In this document: one piece after another, positions 44,636-54,230 of the stretch
How positions within the stretch are numbered: the first letter of the stretch is position 1
Layout of the letters: each line of letters begins with the position of its first letter
Origin: Bacillus tuaregi
GTDB lineage: Bacteria > Bacillota > Bacilli > Bacillales > Cytobacillaceae
Length of the DNA: 64,000 nucleotides
NCBI RefSeq assembly: GCF_900104575.1
Contig: NZ_LT629731.1
Coordinates: 1,905,051 to 1,969,050, forward strand
Direction: 5' to 3'
Translations under genes and position numbers: made by a program
Notes under the pieces: generated by a model
What the model was told of the DNA's origin: nothing
The model's database searches: none
What the model saw: the letters and a program-made list of their open reading frames with translations, nothing else

Positions 44636-45607
44636 ATGGCAAAGGTATTAGTGTTAGGTGAAATACGTCAAGGTGAATTACGTAATGTAACGTTTGAAGC
44701 GATAGCAGCTGGAAAGAAAATCGCCAATGGCGGAGAAGTAGTCGGAGTATTATTAGGTGAGAATGCAGCACTTCTTGCCAATCAAATGATTCAATATGGT
44801 GCAGACCGCGTGCTGGTCTCTGAACATGGTGACCTGCATTCCTATACACCGGATGCCTATACACAGGCATTGCTTCAGATCGTGGAGGATGAAAAGCCTG
44901 AAGGGTTTATTCTCGGACATACGTCAATGGGAAAAGACCTATCACCACGATTGGCAGCAAAGCTTCAATCAGGCTTGATTTCAGATGCGGTCAGTCTTGA
45001 GGTCAATGGGGATGAGGTTGTTTTCACTCGTCCAATCTACTCTGGAAAAGCATTTGAGAAAAAAGTGATAGAAAACGGTCTTATTTTTGCCACGATTAGA
45101 CCAAATAATATCACGGCACTGGAAAAGGATGAATCACGTAGTGGTGAAGTGACACTAGTGGAGGTTGAGATTAAAAATTTGCGCACCATTATCAAAGAAG
45201 TGGTTCGTAAAACGACCAATGGTATTGACCTGACGGAAGCGAAAATCATTGTTTCTGGCGGACGGGGCGTGAAGAGCAAAGAAGGCTTTAAGGTATTACA
45301 GGAGCTGGCGGATGCGTTAGGCGGAGCAGTCGGTGCTTCTCGTGGTGCTTGTGACGCAGATTTCTGTGATTATGCGATGCAGATTGGTCAAACAGGAAAG
45401 GTCGTAACACCTGATCTCTACATTGCGTGCGGAATTTCTGGTGCTATTCAACACGTAGCCGGAATGTCTAACTCAAAGGTGATTGTGGCGATCAACAAGG
45501 ATCCAGAAGCGAATATTTTCAGTATCGCTGACTATGGAATTGTTGGAGATTTATTTGAAGTCGTTCCGTTATTAGTCGAAGAATTTAAAAGCTTAGCAAT
45601 CAATTAA
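44636..45607 (+). CDS. etfA: Electron transfer flavoprotein alpha subunit
   Basis: EtfA carries the FAD of the ETF heterodimer. The 323 residues comprise an N-terminal nucleotide-binding-fold domain (AKVLVLGEIRQGELRNVTFE) and the C-terminal FAD domain with VSGGRGVKSKEGFKVLQELA, GASRGACDADFC, QIGQTGKVVTPDLYIACGIS and VAINKDPEANIFSIADYGIV. AAGGGAGGG precedes ATG 44636. The next gene encodes the probable electron acceptor. Confidence 0.96.
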   Translation: MAKVLVLGEIRQGELRNVTFEAIAAGKKIANGGEVVGVLLGENAALLANQMIQYGADRVLVSEHGDLHSYTPDAYTQALLQIVEDEKPEGFILGHTSMGKDLSPRLAAKLQSGLISDAVSLEVNGDEVVFTRPIYSGKAFEKKVIENGLIFATIRPNNITALEKDESRSGEVTLVEVEIKNLRTIIKEVVRKTTNGIDLTEAKIIVSGGRGVKSKEGFKVLQELADALGGAVGASRGACDADFCDYAMQIGQTGKVVTPDLYIACGISGAIQHVAGMSNSKVIVAINKDPEANIFSIADYGIVGDLFEVVPLLVEEFKSLAIN

Positions 45608-45686
45608 TTTTTACAATCAAAATCAATCTATTCAAAGGGAGGATGTTGCTCCTCCCGTTGATTTCAACTAAGAAGGATGAAAAAGA

Positions 45687-47765
45687 ATGATATCATTATT
45701 AAACCTACTTGCTTTCCTAGCTGTCGCAGGATATGCAGTCTATTTATTTATTAATCTGGTCTATACTCGCTATCTGTTTATCAAGCTTGGTAAGCAGGCA
45801 GAATTCGAGCCGAAATTGAAGGAAAGAATCCAGCTGATTTTACAGAATGCCTTTGGTCATTCTAAGCTCTTTAAGGATAAGAAAAGCGGACTGATGCATA
45901 TCATCCTATTTTATACCTTTTTTATCATTCAGCTTGGCCTTATTGAACTGATAATAAAAGGCTTTATTAAAGGCTATGAATTTCCGCTTGGAGCAGCGCA
46001 TAAATATTTCAGTCTTCTTCAGGAATGGGCAACGTTTCTTATGCTGTTGGCCGTTATATACGGTTTTTACCGACGATATGGTGAGAGGCTACAACGTCTA
46101 CAATGGAAGCGGAATGGAAAAGCTGCATTTGTGTACATCGCCTTAGCTACGTTAACCTTATCAATTCTCTTAACATTGGGTTTTGAAGCGATTATGCTCC
46201 ATCATCAACCAAATCTCGTCTATGCTCCATTCTCCGGCACTATTGCAGGGTTGTTCTCTACTATAGGAACAACAGCAGGTACTGTGCTATTTTACCTATT
46301 TTGGTGGATTCATATGATAACCGTCTTCACCTTCCTTGTCTTTGTCCCTCAGTCAAAGCAATTTCATGAATTGTTTGCGATGGTCAATATTTTCTTTAAA
46401 AAACAAGGCCCGGTTGGAAAGTTAAAAAAGATTGACTTCGAGGATGAAACAGCAGAGGAATTTGGTGTTGGAAAAATTGAGGATTTCACGCGAGCACAGC
46501 TGATTGATTTATATGCTTGTGCGGAATGTGGACGCTGCACCAATATGTGCCCTGCTTCTGGAACAGGAAAGACCTTATCACCAATGGATCTCATTGTCAA
46601 AATGAGGGAGCATCTGACCGAAAAAGGAGCAGCTGTTACCTCGAGACAGCCGTGGGCACCTGCCATTGCTTTTAAAAATACTAGAGCGAATCAGTTGGCA
46701 CTAGCAGGAAGCGGGGCAGAGGAAGTAGCTGCCACCATGGAAAGTGTGAGTTTAATAGGTGATGTCATTACTGAAGAGGAAATTTGGGCATGCACGACGT
46801 GCCGTAACTGTGAGGATCAATGTCCTGTTATGAACGAGCATGTCGATAAAATTATTGATTTGCGCCGTTATCTTGTTTTAACAGAAGGGAAGTTGAATCA
46901 GGATGCACAGCGGGCGATAACGAATATTGAGCGCCAGGGAAATCCATGGGGAATGAACCGTAAAGAAAGAGTCAATTGGCGCGATGCCGTAGAGGAGTTT
47001 ACTGTGCCGACGGCGAAGGAACTGAAAAAAGCAGGGGAAGAGTTTGACTATCTATTCTTTGTCGGCTCAATGGGCTCCTATGATAACCGGAGCCAGAAGC
47101 TAACGCAGTCCTTTGTACGAGTACTGAAGCATGCCGGTATAAAGTTTGCTATTTTGGGGAATGAAGAAAAGAACTCTGGTGACACACCGCGCCGAATTGG
47201 GAATGAATTCTTATTCCAAGAGCTAGCTAATGCCAATATAGAAACCTTTAATAAGTACAATGTGAAGAAAATTGTGACGATGGATCCACATGCCTTTAAC
47301 ACACTGAAAAATGAGTATCCTGAGTTTGGTTTGGAGGCGGAGGTATTCCATCATACAGAATTACTTTCTGATCTGATAAAGGAAGGAAAATTAGTGCCGA
47401 AAAATTCTGTTGATGAAATGATTACCTTCCATGATTCCTGTTATTTGGGACGCTATAATCAGGTATTTGATGCACCACGTGCTATTCTGCAAGCGATTCC
47501 TGGTGTTACACTCGTTGAAGCAGAAAGAAATAGAGAAAATGCCATGTGCTGCGGGGCAGGTGGTGGCCGGATGTGGATGGAAGAAGATACAGGGACAAGA
47601 ATCAATCTTGCCAGAACCGAGCAGCTTCTTGAAAAGAATCCAACCGTCATTGCAAGCGGATGTCCCTATTGTTTAACGATGATTAGTGATGGAACAAAAG
47701 CAAAAGAAGTTGATGAAAAGGTTCAAACCTTTGATGTAGTAGAAATTTTAGAAAAATCACTATAA
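45687..47765 (+). CDS. fadF: Membrane Fe-S oxidoreductase FadF-like (ETF:menaquinone reductase)
   Basis: A 692-residue membrane protein likely to accept electrons from EtfAB and pass them to menaquinone. About five to six membrane helices occupy residues 1-240 (NarI-like cytochrome b fold). Two [4Fe-4S] ferredoxin motifs follow: CAECGRCTNMCP (about 277) and CTTCRNCEDQCP (about 369). The C-terminal half has the CCG (heterodisulfide reductase-like) repeats HDSCYLGRYN, CCGAGGGRMW (about 620) and CPYCLTM. B. subtilis FadF (YwjF, about 705 residues) has this design and lies in the fad regulon. A short GGGAGGA/TCCTCCC hairpin (45638-45657) precedes the gene. Confidence 0.9.
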   Translation: MISLLNLLAFLAVAGYAVYLFINLVYTRYLFIKLGKQAEFEPKLKERIQLILQNAFGHSKLFKDKKSGLMHIILFYTFFIIQLGLIELIIKGFIKGYEFPLGAAHKYFSLLQEWATFLMLLAVIYGFYRRYGERLQRLQWKRNGKAAFVYIALATLTLSILLTLGFEAIMLHHQPNLVYAPFSGTIAGLFSTIGTTAGTVLFYLFWWIHMITVFTFLVFVPQSKQFHELFAMVNIFFKKQGPVGKLKKIDFEDETAEEFGVGKIEDFTRAQLIDLYACAECGRCTNMCPASGTGKTLSPMDLIVKMREHLTEKGAAVTSRQPWAPAIAFKNTRANQLALAGSGAEEVAATMESVSLIGDVITEEEIWACTTCRNCEDQCPVMNEHVDKIIDLRRYLVLTEGKLNQDAQRAITNIERQGNPWGMNRKERVNWRDAVEEFTVPTAKELKKAGEEFDYLFFVGSMGSYDNRSQKLTQSFVRVLKHAGIKFAILGNEEKNSGDTPRRIGNEFLFQELANANIETFNKYNVKKIVTMDPHAFNTLKNEYPEFGLEAEVFHHTELLSDLIKEGKLVPKNSVDEMITFHDSCYLGRYNQVFDAPRAILQAIPGVTLVEAERNRENAMCCGAGGGRMWMEEDTGTRINLARTEQLLEKNPTVIASGCPYCLTMISDGTKAKEVDEKVQTFDVVEILEKSL

Positions 47766-47858
47766 CACATAATCTGTTAGGGGGATGCTGTCGAGCGATG
47801 TAACAGACAGTACCCTGACAGCGAAGTGATATTCAGATTTTTTATCTCATGAAAATTC

Positions 47859-47877
47859 ATACTATTCATAATAGTAT
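47859..47877. promoter_or_regulatory. 19-bp palindrome before hbd
   Basis: ATACTATTCATAATAGTAT is a perfect palindrome of 8-base arms around CAT, 36 bases upstream of the hbd start codon. It may be an operator for an internal promoter; the regulator is not known. Confidence 0.55.
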
Positions 47878-47913
47878 TTCGAAAATGCAGGTACACAATT
47901 GGAGGAAAACAGA

Positions 47914-48765
47914 ATGAAAATAGAAAAGGTTATGGTAGTGGGTTCCGGTCAAATGGGAAGCGGAATTGCCCAAGTACTAGCACAAACAGGCTATCAGGTA
48001 GTGATGAATGATATTAAAGAAGAGTATGTTCAAAAAGGAATCGAGAAAATCTCGAAGCAACTGGACCGTGATATTGAAAAAGGCCGGAAAACAGAAGCTG
48101 AGAAAAACGAGTTGCTTTCAAGGATCCTGATTTCTACCGATCTTGAAGATGCAAAGGATGTTCAGCTGGTGATTGAAGCTGCCACGGAAAATAAAGAAAT
48201 TAAACTGAACATTTTCCGAAGATTGGATGAAATAGCGCCAGAACAGGCCATTTTGGCTTCCAATACTTCTTCCCTATCTATTACGGAAATAGCAGCCGTA
48301 ACCAATCGTCCTGAAAAAGTAATCGGGATGCATTTCTTTAACCCTGTACCGGTGATGAAGCTAGTGGAAGTGAATAGAGGACTGGCTACATCAGAGGAAA
48401 CCTTCTCACACATAGAGGATTTAGCGAAGGAAATGAAAAAGGTACCAGTGGATATTAAGGATTTTCCAGGCTTTGCCGTTAATCGGATCTTAATCCCAAT
48501 GATCAATGAGGCTATTTACGCTGTATACGAGGGAATCGCTTCACCAGAAGGAATTGATGAAGTAATGAAGCTTGGTGCGAATCACCCAATGGGGCCGATA
48601 ACGTTAGCCGATTATATTGGGCTTGATACCTGCCTTGCAATCATGGAGGTTCTCCATGAAGGCTTTGGCGATCCGAAATACCGTCCATGCCCGCTGTTAA
48701 GAAAATATGTTGAAGCAGGCTGGCTTGGTGTGAAAACAGGACGTGGATTTTATGTCTATAACTAA
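47914..48765 (+). CDS. hbd: 3-hydroxybutyryl-CoA dehydrogenase
   Basis: An NAD(P)-dependent 283-residue dehydrogenase converting 3-hydroxybutyryl-CoA to acetoacetyl-CoA. The Rossmann motif is VVGSGQMGSGIAQVLAQTG near residue 8; SNTSSLSITEIA and the catalytic histidine in IGMHFFNPVPVMKLVEV (about residue 138) follow; the C-terminal domain has FPGFAVNRILIPMINEAI and GVKTGRGFYVYN. Length and sequence are typical of Hbd/MmgB. ATG 47914 has GGAGG 8 nt upstream. The next gene starts 13 nt after its stop. Confidence 0.95.
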   Translation: MKIEKVMVVGSGQMGSGIAQVLAQTGYQVVMNDIKEEYVQKGIEKISKQLDRDIEKGRKTEAEKNELLSRILISTDLEDAKDVQLVIEAATENKEIKLNIFRRLDEIAPEQAILASNTSSLSITEIAAVTNRPEKVIGMHFFNPVPVMKLVEVNRGLATSEETFSHIEDLAKEMKKVPVDIKDFPGFAVNRILIPMINEAIYAVYEGIASPEGIDEVMKLGANHPMGPITLADYIGLDTCLAIMEVLHEGFGDPKYRPCPLLRKYVEAGWLGVKTGRGFYVYN

Positions 48766-48778
48766 AGGAGAAGTAACA

Positions 48779-49564
48779 ATGAAAGAATTTAATACTATCA
48801 CCTGCTCGGCAGAAGAAAATATTGCCATTATTACGATTAATCGACCAAAATATTTGAACGCCCTTAATACTGAGGTATTACAGGAATTATCAGAGGCTGT
48901 TGATTTTATTGCTGTGAATAAGGAAATTCGTGCAGTCGTATTGACAGGTGCTGGTGAAAAGGCATTTGTTGCCGGAGCAGATATTGCAGAAATGCAATCC
49001 AAAAATGTGCTAGAAGCCCGTGAATTTTCAAGCTTAGGTAATCGTATTTTTTCAAAGCTTGAAAACCTTTCTATTCCGGTCATTGCTGCAGTAAACGGTT
49101 TTGCGCTTGGCGGCGGCTGCGAGCTGGCTATGGCATGCGACATCCGTATTGCCGGAAGCAAAGCTAAATTTGGTCAGCCTGAGGTCGGTCTTGGAATTAT
49201 GGCTGGTTTTGGGGGAACACAGCGGCTTGCACGTCTTGTTGGAGCAGGAATCGCTAAGGAATTATTGTATACAGGTGAAATGATTTCTGCAGATCGCGCC
49301 TACGAAATTGGACTTGTAAATAAGGTGGTTAATTCAGTTGAAGTACAAGAGGAAGCGATAAAAATGGCGCAAATGATCGCCTCTAAATCTCCTTTAGGCG
49401 TAAGCTTCACGAAAAAAGCAATCAATGATGGGGTCAACCTAGACCTTGAACGAGCGTTATCCCTTGAAGCTGAATTATTCGGAGCCCTATTCTCAACAGA
49501 CGATCAAACAGAAGGAATGACGGCATTTTTAGAAAAGCGGCAGGCTGCCTTTAAAGGAGAATAA
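48779..49564 (+). CDS. Enoyl-CoA hydratase (crotonase)
   Basis: A 261-residue crotonase-fold enzyme hydrating crotonyl-CoA to (S)-3-hydroxybutyryl-CoA. The oxyanion-hole segments are FVAGADIAEM and FALGGGCELAMACDIRIA, and both catalytic glutamates are present (in GGGCELAMAC and FGQPEVGLGIMAGFGGTQRL). The ATG at 48779 is preceded by AAAGGAG, itself at the end of hbd; the frame back to 48743 is rejected. Operon position between hbd and a CoA transferase supports the short-chain role. Confidence 0.95.
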   Translation: MKEFNTITCSAEENIAIITINRPKYLNALNTEVLQELSEAVDFIAVNKEIRAVVLTGAGEKAFVAGADIAEMQSKNVLEAREFSSLGNRIFSKLENLSIPVIAAVNGFALGGGCELAMACDIRIAGSKAKFGQPEVGLGIMAGFGGTQRLARLVGAGIAKELLYTGEMISADRAYEIGLVNKVVNSVEVQEEAIKMAQMIASKSPLGVSFTKKAINDGVNLDLERALSLEAELFGALFSTDDQTEGMTAFLEKRQAAFKGE

Positions 49565-49641
49565 GGTTAATAATAAAAAACGGCGATGAAACACTGGGGA
49601 TATATAGATGATAAATTGTGAACTAAATGGGGAGGCTATAT

Positions 49642-50949
49642 ATGAGTGTTCAAAGGATGTATCAAGCAAAGGTTTGTATGGCAGAGGAAGCAGTTCAATT
49701 TGTGGAGCCAGGTGAGGTGGTTGTTTTTCCAATCAACCCTGGTGAACCTCCTGCTCTGTTGCAGGCACTGCCAACCAATCAAAAGCTAATGGGGAATACA
49801 CTTTTCCGGATGTTGCCTGGGTATCCGCTTATCGAAACGGAATCGGAAATCATTAAACAGGTTTCAATCTTTTTAAGTGGTCATGACCGTAAGGCATTTA
49901 GCGAAGGAGTGAGCGATCTACTTCCTAACCATTTTTCAGACATACCTGCATTATTAAAAATGTCATCACCGACACCAGTGGTGATGGCGGCAGTATCACC
50001 AATGGATGAGGAAGGTTATTTCTCACTTGGTACAAGTGTCAGCTATGTGGGTGATTTACTAGATCAGGCTAAGTCTATTATTCTGGAAGTCAATCAAAAA
50101 ATGCCGCGAACCTTTGGCGAACAAAATAAAATTCATATCAGCCAGGTAACAGCGTTGATTGAGAATGATTTTGATTTGCCCTCACTGCCAGAGCCGATTT
50201 TGAATGATAAGGATACGAAAATCGGTCAGACGATTGCAGACTTAATTCGTAATGGCGATACATTGCAAATTGGGTTTGGCTCGATGCCGAATGCGGTAAT
50301 GGAATACCTGAAGGACCACCGTGACCTAGGAATCTATACTGAAATGTTGCCTGATAAAGTGGTAGATTTATATGAAAAGGGCGTGATCACAAACGCGAAT
50401 AAGAAAATCTACCGAGGTAAGACCACGGCTACCTTTGCTTTAGGGTCTAGAAGATTATACGATTTTATGAATAACAATGAAGATATTTTCATGCTCCCAT
50501 GCCAGGTCAGTAATGATTTACGAAATATTTCTCAGCTTGATCATTTGGTCTCAGTAAATTCTACAGTTGAGGTTGATTTCCTTGGTCAGTGTAATTCCGA
50601 GGTTATTGCTGGAAAATACTATTCTTCTACTGGAGGACAGGCGGATTTTGCCAAGGGAGTAAGAATGACAGAAAATGGGCGTGGAATTATTTGCCTATAC
50701 TCAACAGCTAAAAATGATAGTATTTCAAAAATTGTTCCCTTGCTTTCACCCGGATCTGTTGTGAGTACAACGAAAAACGATGTTGATTATGTCGTAACCG
50801 AATTTGGTAAGGCGGAGCTTCGTGGGAAAACTGTTCAAGGACGAACAGAAGCGTTGATAAATATTGCCCATCCAAAATTTAGAGAAGAGCTTACTTTTGA
50901 AGCAATAAAAAGAGGCTTTCTTCCTAAGAAGAATTTTTTCATGATTTAG
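49642..50949 (+). CDS. Acetyl-CoA hydrolase/transferase family (short-chain CoA transferase)
   Basis: A 435-residue family I CoA transferase resembling butyryl-CoA:acetate and 4-hydroxybutyrate CoA transferases. The N-terminal half has DTLQIGFGSMPNAVMEYL; the C-terminal half has VDFLGQCNSEVIAGKYYSST, in which the glutamate should form the CoA-thioester intermediate, and GGQADFAKGVRM for the oxyanion hole. It can activate a short-chain acid using acetyl-CoA, feeding the dehydrogenase-hydratase sequence encoded upstream. Exact substrate is not deducible. ATG 49642 has GGGGAGG 6 nt upstream. Confidence 0.86.
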   Translation: MSVQRMYQAKVCMAEEAVQFVEPGEVVVFPINPGEPPALLQALPTNQKLMGNTLFRMLPGYPLIETESEIIKQVSIFLSGHDRKAFSEGVSDLLPNHFSDIPALLKMSSPTPVVMAAVSPMDEEGYFSLGTSVSYVGDLLDQAKSIILEVNQKMPRTFGEQNKIHISQVTALIENDFDLPSLPEPILNDKDTKIGQTIADLIRNGDTLQIGFGSMPNAVMEYLKDHRDLGIYTEMLPDKVVDLYEKGVITNANKKIYRGKTTATFALGSRRLYDFMNNNEDIFMLPCQVSNDLRNISQLDHLVSVNSTVEVDFLGQCNSEVIAGKYYSSTGGQADFAKGVRMTENGRGIICLYSTAKNDSISKIVPLLSPGSVVSTTKNDVDYVVTEFGKAELRGKTVQGRTEALINIAHPKFREELTFEAIKRGFLPKKNFFMI

Positions 50950-50959
50950 AAAAATAACA

Positions 50960-51010
50960 GGGGGAATCCTTCATTACTTGCATATGCAGTGGGGAGGATT
51001 GCCTCTTTTT
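50960..51010 (+). terminator. Terminator of the acyl-CoA oxidation cluster
   Basis: GGGGGAATCCT pairs imperfectly with AGGATTGCCTC around a long loop, followed by TTTTT. Confidence 0.65.
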
Positions 51011-51211
51011 CATATAGTAAGGGGAGATTAAAATGAAAATAAATGGTAATAGAAGGCTGAGGTGAAGGTTGAGCTTCCAATTGTATACGAAATATTTTTA
51101 ACAGATATGACTAAAACCCCTTTCATATATTATCAGAGAATATTATTATAAGAAATATCTAAATGTTTAATTTATCTAAATACTCTTTTAGGTAGAGGGG
51201 ATGCAAATGGA

Positions 51212-53092
51212 ATGAATCAACTGATTAAATTGAATGATTTATTATACATTAATCAAAAAAATGATCTTCTTTACGTTAATGCTGAGAGACATCTTTTGAT
51301 TCCAAGCAGTTCATTTGGGGTATTACAGCGTGATTTAATTGACAATATCGGAATGGAGCGGATGAAGTCCTTTTTCTTTAAACATGGCTGGAACCTAGGA
51401 ACAGATGATGCAAAAGAGATTATGAAGAATACTTCCATGAGTTTAGAAGAAAAAATATCATACATACCCGTATTTCATTCTAATAAAGGACATGTGAAAG
51501 CAACGATTATGGAGAAGGACCTCCAAATGGAGCAAGGGCGAGTGACATCCTTCCGTTTAAAGGGAGTATGGGAGGATTCTTACGAAGCTGAGCAGCATAT
51601 ACACAATTTAGGCTATACAGATCATCCTATTTGTTACACCCTTACAGGCTACGCGAGTGGGGCTATCTCACTGCTTTTTGGGGAAAAGGTATTTTTTAAA
51701 GAGATACAATGCAAGGGTACGGGGGCTTCCCATTGTGTATGGGAAGGAAGATTGCTTTCTGAGTGGGATGAAGAAGTGGTAGAGGGCATTTTTTATCGAA
51801 AGGAGCTTCCCATTTTAAAGGAGCTTGAGCAAACCAACGCGAAGCTGCTCCATGAAAAAAATAATCTATCTCTTGTGATGGAAATGGAGCAGGAGCTCAC
51901 AGACAGAGTTGCGAAGGGCATTAATATAAAAGAAATGCTTGATATTGTTCAAAAGCAAATCAAAGTGCCTGTTGTCGTAGAGGATTTATACCAGCAGGTT
52001 GTCCTAGTGAGGGGAATGACAAAAGAAGAATATGAGCCGATTAAAAAGGATTTCTTTGCTTTCATCAAAACAGAAGCACCCATTCAGACCATTGCGAAAA
52101 TCCAGCATGCCGAATGCATGAGACTTGTTTCTCCTATTTATTTGCAGGAAAAAATCGTTGGCTATTGCTCCTTTTTATATAAAGACAAAACATGTCAATA
52201 TGAAATCGATTCGATGCTTATTAACCGGGTTTCCTCTGTGTGCTCTGTCATTTTATTAAATGAGAAGGTTAAGCTGGAATCGACGGAGCGGATGAAGGGT
52301 TACTTCTTTGAAGAAATAATGAATGGAAAATACCGTTCTGAGCAAGCCATTATGAGTAAGGCCTTTTTTATTGATTTGGATTTTACTGGTGGATATTATG
52401 CTATTCATCTGAAATATACCGTTTCCAACAAGCAGCAAAAATTAAATCCGACATTACATAATGAAATCTATGAATCCGTCACGAAATATATGTCAGATAA
52501 AGGTATTCATGTCCTAATTGGTGAAAAAACCGATAGCTTACTACTGCTGTTACCGGTAAAACAGCTGGGAGAAAGAAAAGTAGAGTATATTATTTACCCG
52601 TTTATGACCTATTTACGAAAAAGGCTTCATGATACATTTTGGTTTGCTGGGATTAGCTCAATGCATAATCGTGTAATCGATGAGGTCAAGGATGCTTTTA
52701 AAGAGGCTCATACTGCCGTTAAGCTGTCTTCGACAGATACTCCCATTACGTTCTTTCATGAATTAGGCATTCTGGGAGTTCTCGTCAATGATGAAAATAG
52801 AGTAGCCATCAAGAAGCTTGCGGCATTTACATTGGGAGATTTATACAAAAATCTTGATCAGAGTAAAGCGGAATTAATTGGGACATTATATGCCTTTTTG
52901 ACAAACGGTGGTAACTTTGAGCAAACGGCCGAGCAATTAGCAATATCCATCAGTGGACTACGCTATCGTTTGAATAAAATCACTAATTTACTGGGCGGCG
53001 ACCTGCGTGATCCAGAACGAAGATTTCAACTGCTTCTATCATTAAAGGCATTAATTGTGTTGAATGATGAATGGCTCGAAATAGAGCAGTAA
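51212..53092 (+). CDS. XylR_N/V4R sensor regulator with PucR-type HTH
   Basis: A 626-residue regulator. Residues about 1-110 look like the XylR N-terminal activator domain (SSSFGVLQRDLIDNIGMERM), followed by a V4R domain ending in CKGTGASHCVWEGRLLSEW, a small-molecule and metal-binding unit. A coiled linker (about 195-225) and a GAF-like region lead to a CdaR-like domain (about 365-500) and a C-terminal PucR-type helix-turn-helix (NGGNFEQTAEQLAISISGLR, then DPERRFQLLLSLKAL). XylR_N usually precedes a sigma54 AAA+ domain, so the PucR output is noteworthy. It lies directly behind the acyl-CoA cluster and is the likely regulator of it (inference). ATG 51212 follows AGAGGGG; a tiny ATG CAA ATG GAA TGA frame overlaps the start. 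Confidence 0.82.
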   Translation: MNQLIKLNDLLYINQKNDLLYVNAERHLLIPSSSFGVLQRDLIDNIGMERMKSFFFKHGWNLGTDDAKEIMKNTSMSLEEKISYIPVFHSNKGHVKATIMEKDLQMEQGRVTSFRLKGVWEDSYEAEQHIHNLGYTDHPICYTLTGYASGAISLLFGEKVFFKEIQCKGTGASHCVWEGRLLSEWDEEVVEGIFYRKELPILKELEQTNAKLLHEKNNLSLVMEMEQELTDRVAKGINIKEMLDIVQKQIKVPVVVEDLYQQVVLVRGMTKEEYEPIKKDFFAFIKTEAPIQTIAKIQHAECMRLVSPIYLQEKIVGYCSFLYKDKTCQYEIDSMLINRVSSVCSVILLNEKVKLESTERMKGYFFEEIMNGKYRSEQAIMSKAFFIDLDFTGGYYAIHLKYTVSNKQQKLNPTLHNEIYESVTKYMSDKGIHVLIGEKTDSLLLLLPVKQLGERKVEYIIYPFMTYLRKRLHDTFWFAGISSMHNRVIDEVKDAFKEAHTAVKLSSTDTPITFFHELGILGVLVNDENRVAIKKLAAFTLGDLYKNLDQSKAELIGTLYAFLTNGGNFEQTAEQLAISISGLRYRLNKITNLLGGDLRDPERRFQLLLSLKALIVLNDEWLEIEQ

Positions 53093-53180
53093 CCCCTTTT
53101 GAATATGACATCTATAAGATATTGGAGTATAAGGGACTGGATTTTAGTGGGATGTGTTTTAACTAACATTATAGGGCTTT

Positions 53181-53224
53181 CCTAAGAATGGATTCATTAT
53201 CCATTTTCTTAGGGGAGTTTTTTT
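53181..53224 (+). terminator. Terminator after the V4R regulator
   Basis: CCTAAGAATGGAT pairs with ATCCATTTTCTTAGG (one bulge) around TCATT and is followed by GGGAG and a T run. Confidence 0.85.
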
Positions 53225-53351
53225 ATTATAGGAGTATTTTTATATTTGATTATTTTAAGTCTTCCCACCTAGTAATTAATATAAATTGACAATCATTTTT
53301 CTGCTTGTAGAGGGAAAGCTACTTACGATAATGATGGTTTTGGAGGTTGCT

Positions 53352-54230
53352 ATGCCCGAATATGTAATGGTAATTGGTCGTTCTTTCTTGTCTTTTATCG
53401 TTTTGTTTATTTTGGCAAGAATCCTTGGAAAAAAGCAAATATCCCAATTAACCTTTTTTGACTATGTGGTTGGGATTGTGATTGGCGATATGGCATCCAC
53501 GGTTGCGATTGATGCAGACATGAAATATCTTCATGGTGTGATTGGATTGGTCGTGTTTACTCTTTCTTCATTACTTTTATCTTTCGGAGCGATTCGGTCC
53601 TTTAAATTTAGAGATTTAGTTGAGAGCAGTCCGACCATTATGGTGAAGAACGGAAAAATTATGGAGGAAAGTCTTAAAAAGCATAAGATGACCTTTGATG
53701 ACCTGTTAAATGGATTACGGGTTCAAGGAGCGTTTAAGCTTTCTGAAGTTGAAATCGCGATTTTAGAAACAGATGGACAAATTAGTGTCATGAAAAAACC
53801 ACAGTATGAATCGTTAACCCCAAATGATATCGGTCTGGAGACGGAGGAGGACCATGCACCTTCACTTGTTATCATTGATGGGAAACTGTTAGAAAAACGA
53901 CTTCATTATCTTGGATATAGTCAGGAATGGTTGCTGGATGAAATAAAAAAACAGGGGGCTGAAGAGGTCAAGGATGTCTTCTTTGCCCAGTTGAATTCGG
54001 ATGGCAGTGTTTATGTTGATTTATATGATGACAAAGAAAAGAAGAAGCAGGAAAAGCAAAAACCACAGCTTGCGGCTTCATTAAGAAGAGTACAGGCTGA
54101 TATAGAAAGTTTGGCAACAAAGGCTAAGGATCGAAACGCGAAGCAAATGTACTATAACCAATCAATGGAGCTGCAAAATGTAATTAAAAAGATTAACCCT
54201 TATTTAAATGGAAAAACGCAAGACTTTTAA
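53352..54230 (+). CDS. DUF421 (YetF-type) membrane protein
   Basis: A 292-residue protein with three N-terminal membrane segments (about residues 5-75: IGRSFLSFIVLFILARILG, VVGIVIGDMASTVAI, IGLVVFTLSSLLLSFGA) and a cytoplasmic DUF421 domain with LTFFDYVVGIVIGD, LNGLRVQGAFKLSEVEIAIL and a YetF C-terminal part. A lysine-rich coiled region ends the protein, longer than in many homologues. YetF is associated with spores in B. subtilis, but the molecular function is unknown. ATG 53352 with GGAGG 5 nt upstream is preferred to in-frame starts at 53334 and 53286. Confidence 0.85.
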   Translation: MPEYVMVIGRSFLSFIVLFILARILGKKQISQLTFFDYVVGIVIGDMASTVAIDADMKYLHGVIGLVVFTLSSLLLSFGAIRSFKFRDLVESSPTIMVKNGKIMEESLKKHKMTFDDLLNGLRVQGAFKLSEVEIAILETDGQISVMKKPQYESLTPNDIGLETEEDHAPSLVIIDGKLLEKRLHYLGYSQEWLLDEIKKQGAEEVKDVFFAQLNSDGSVYVDLYDDKEKKKQEKQKPQLAASLRRVQADIESLATKAKDRNAKQMYYNQSMELQNVIKKINPYLNGKTQDF

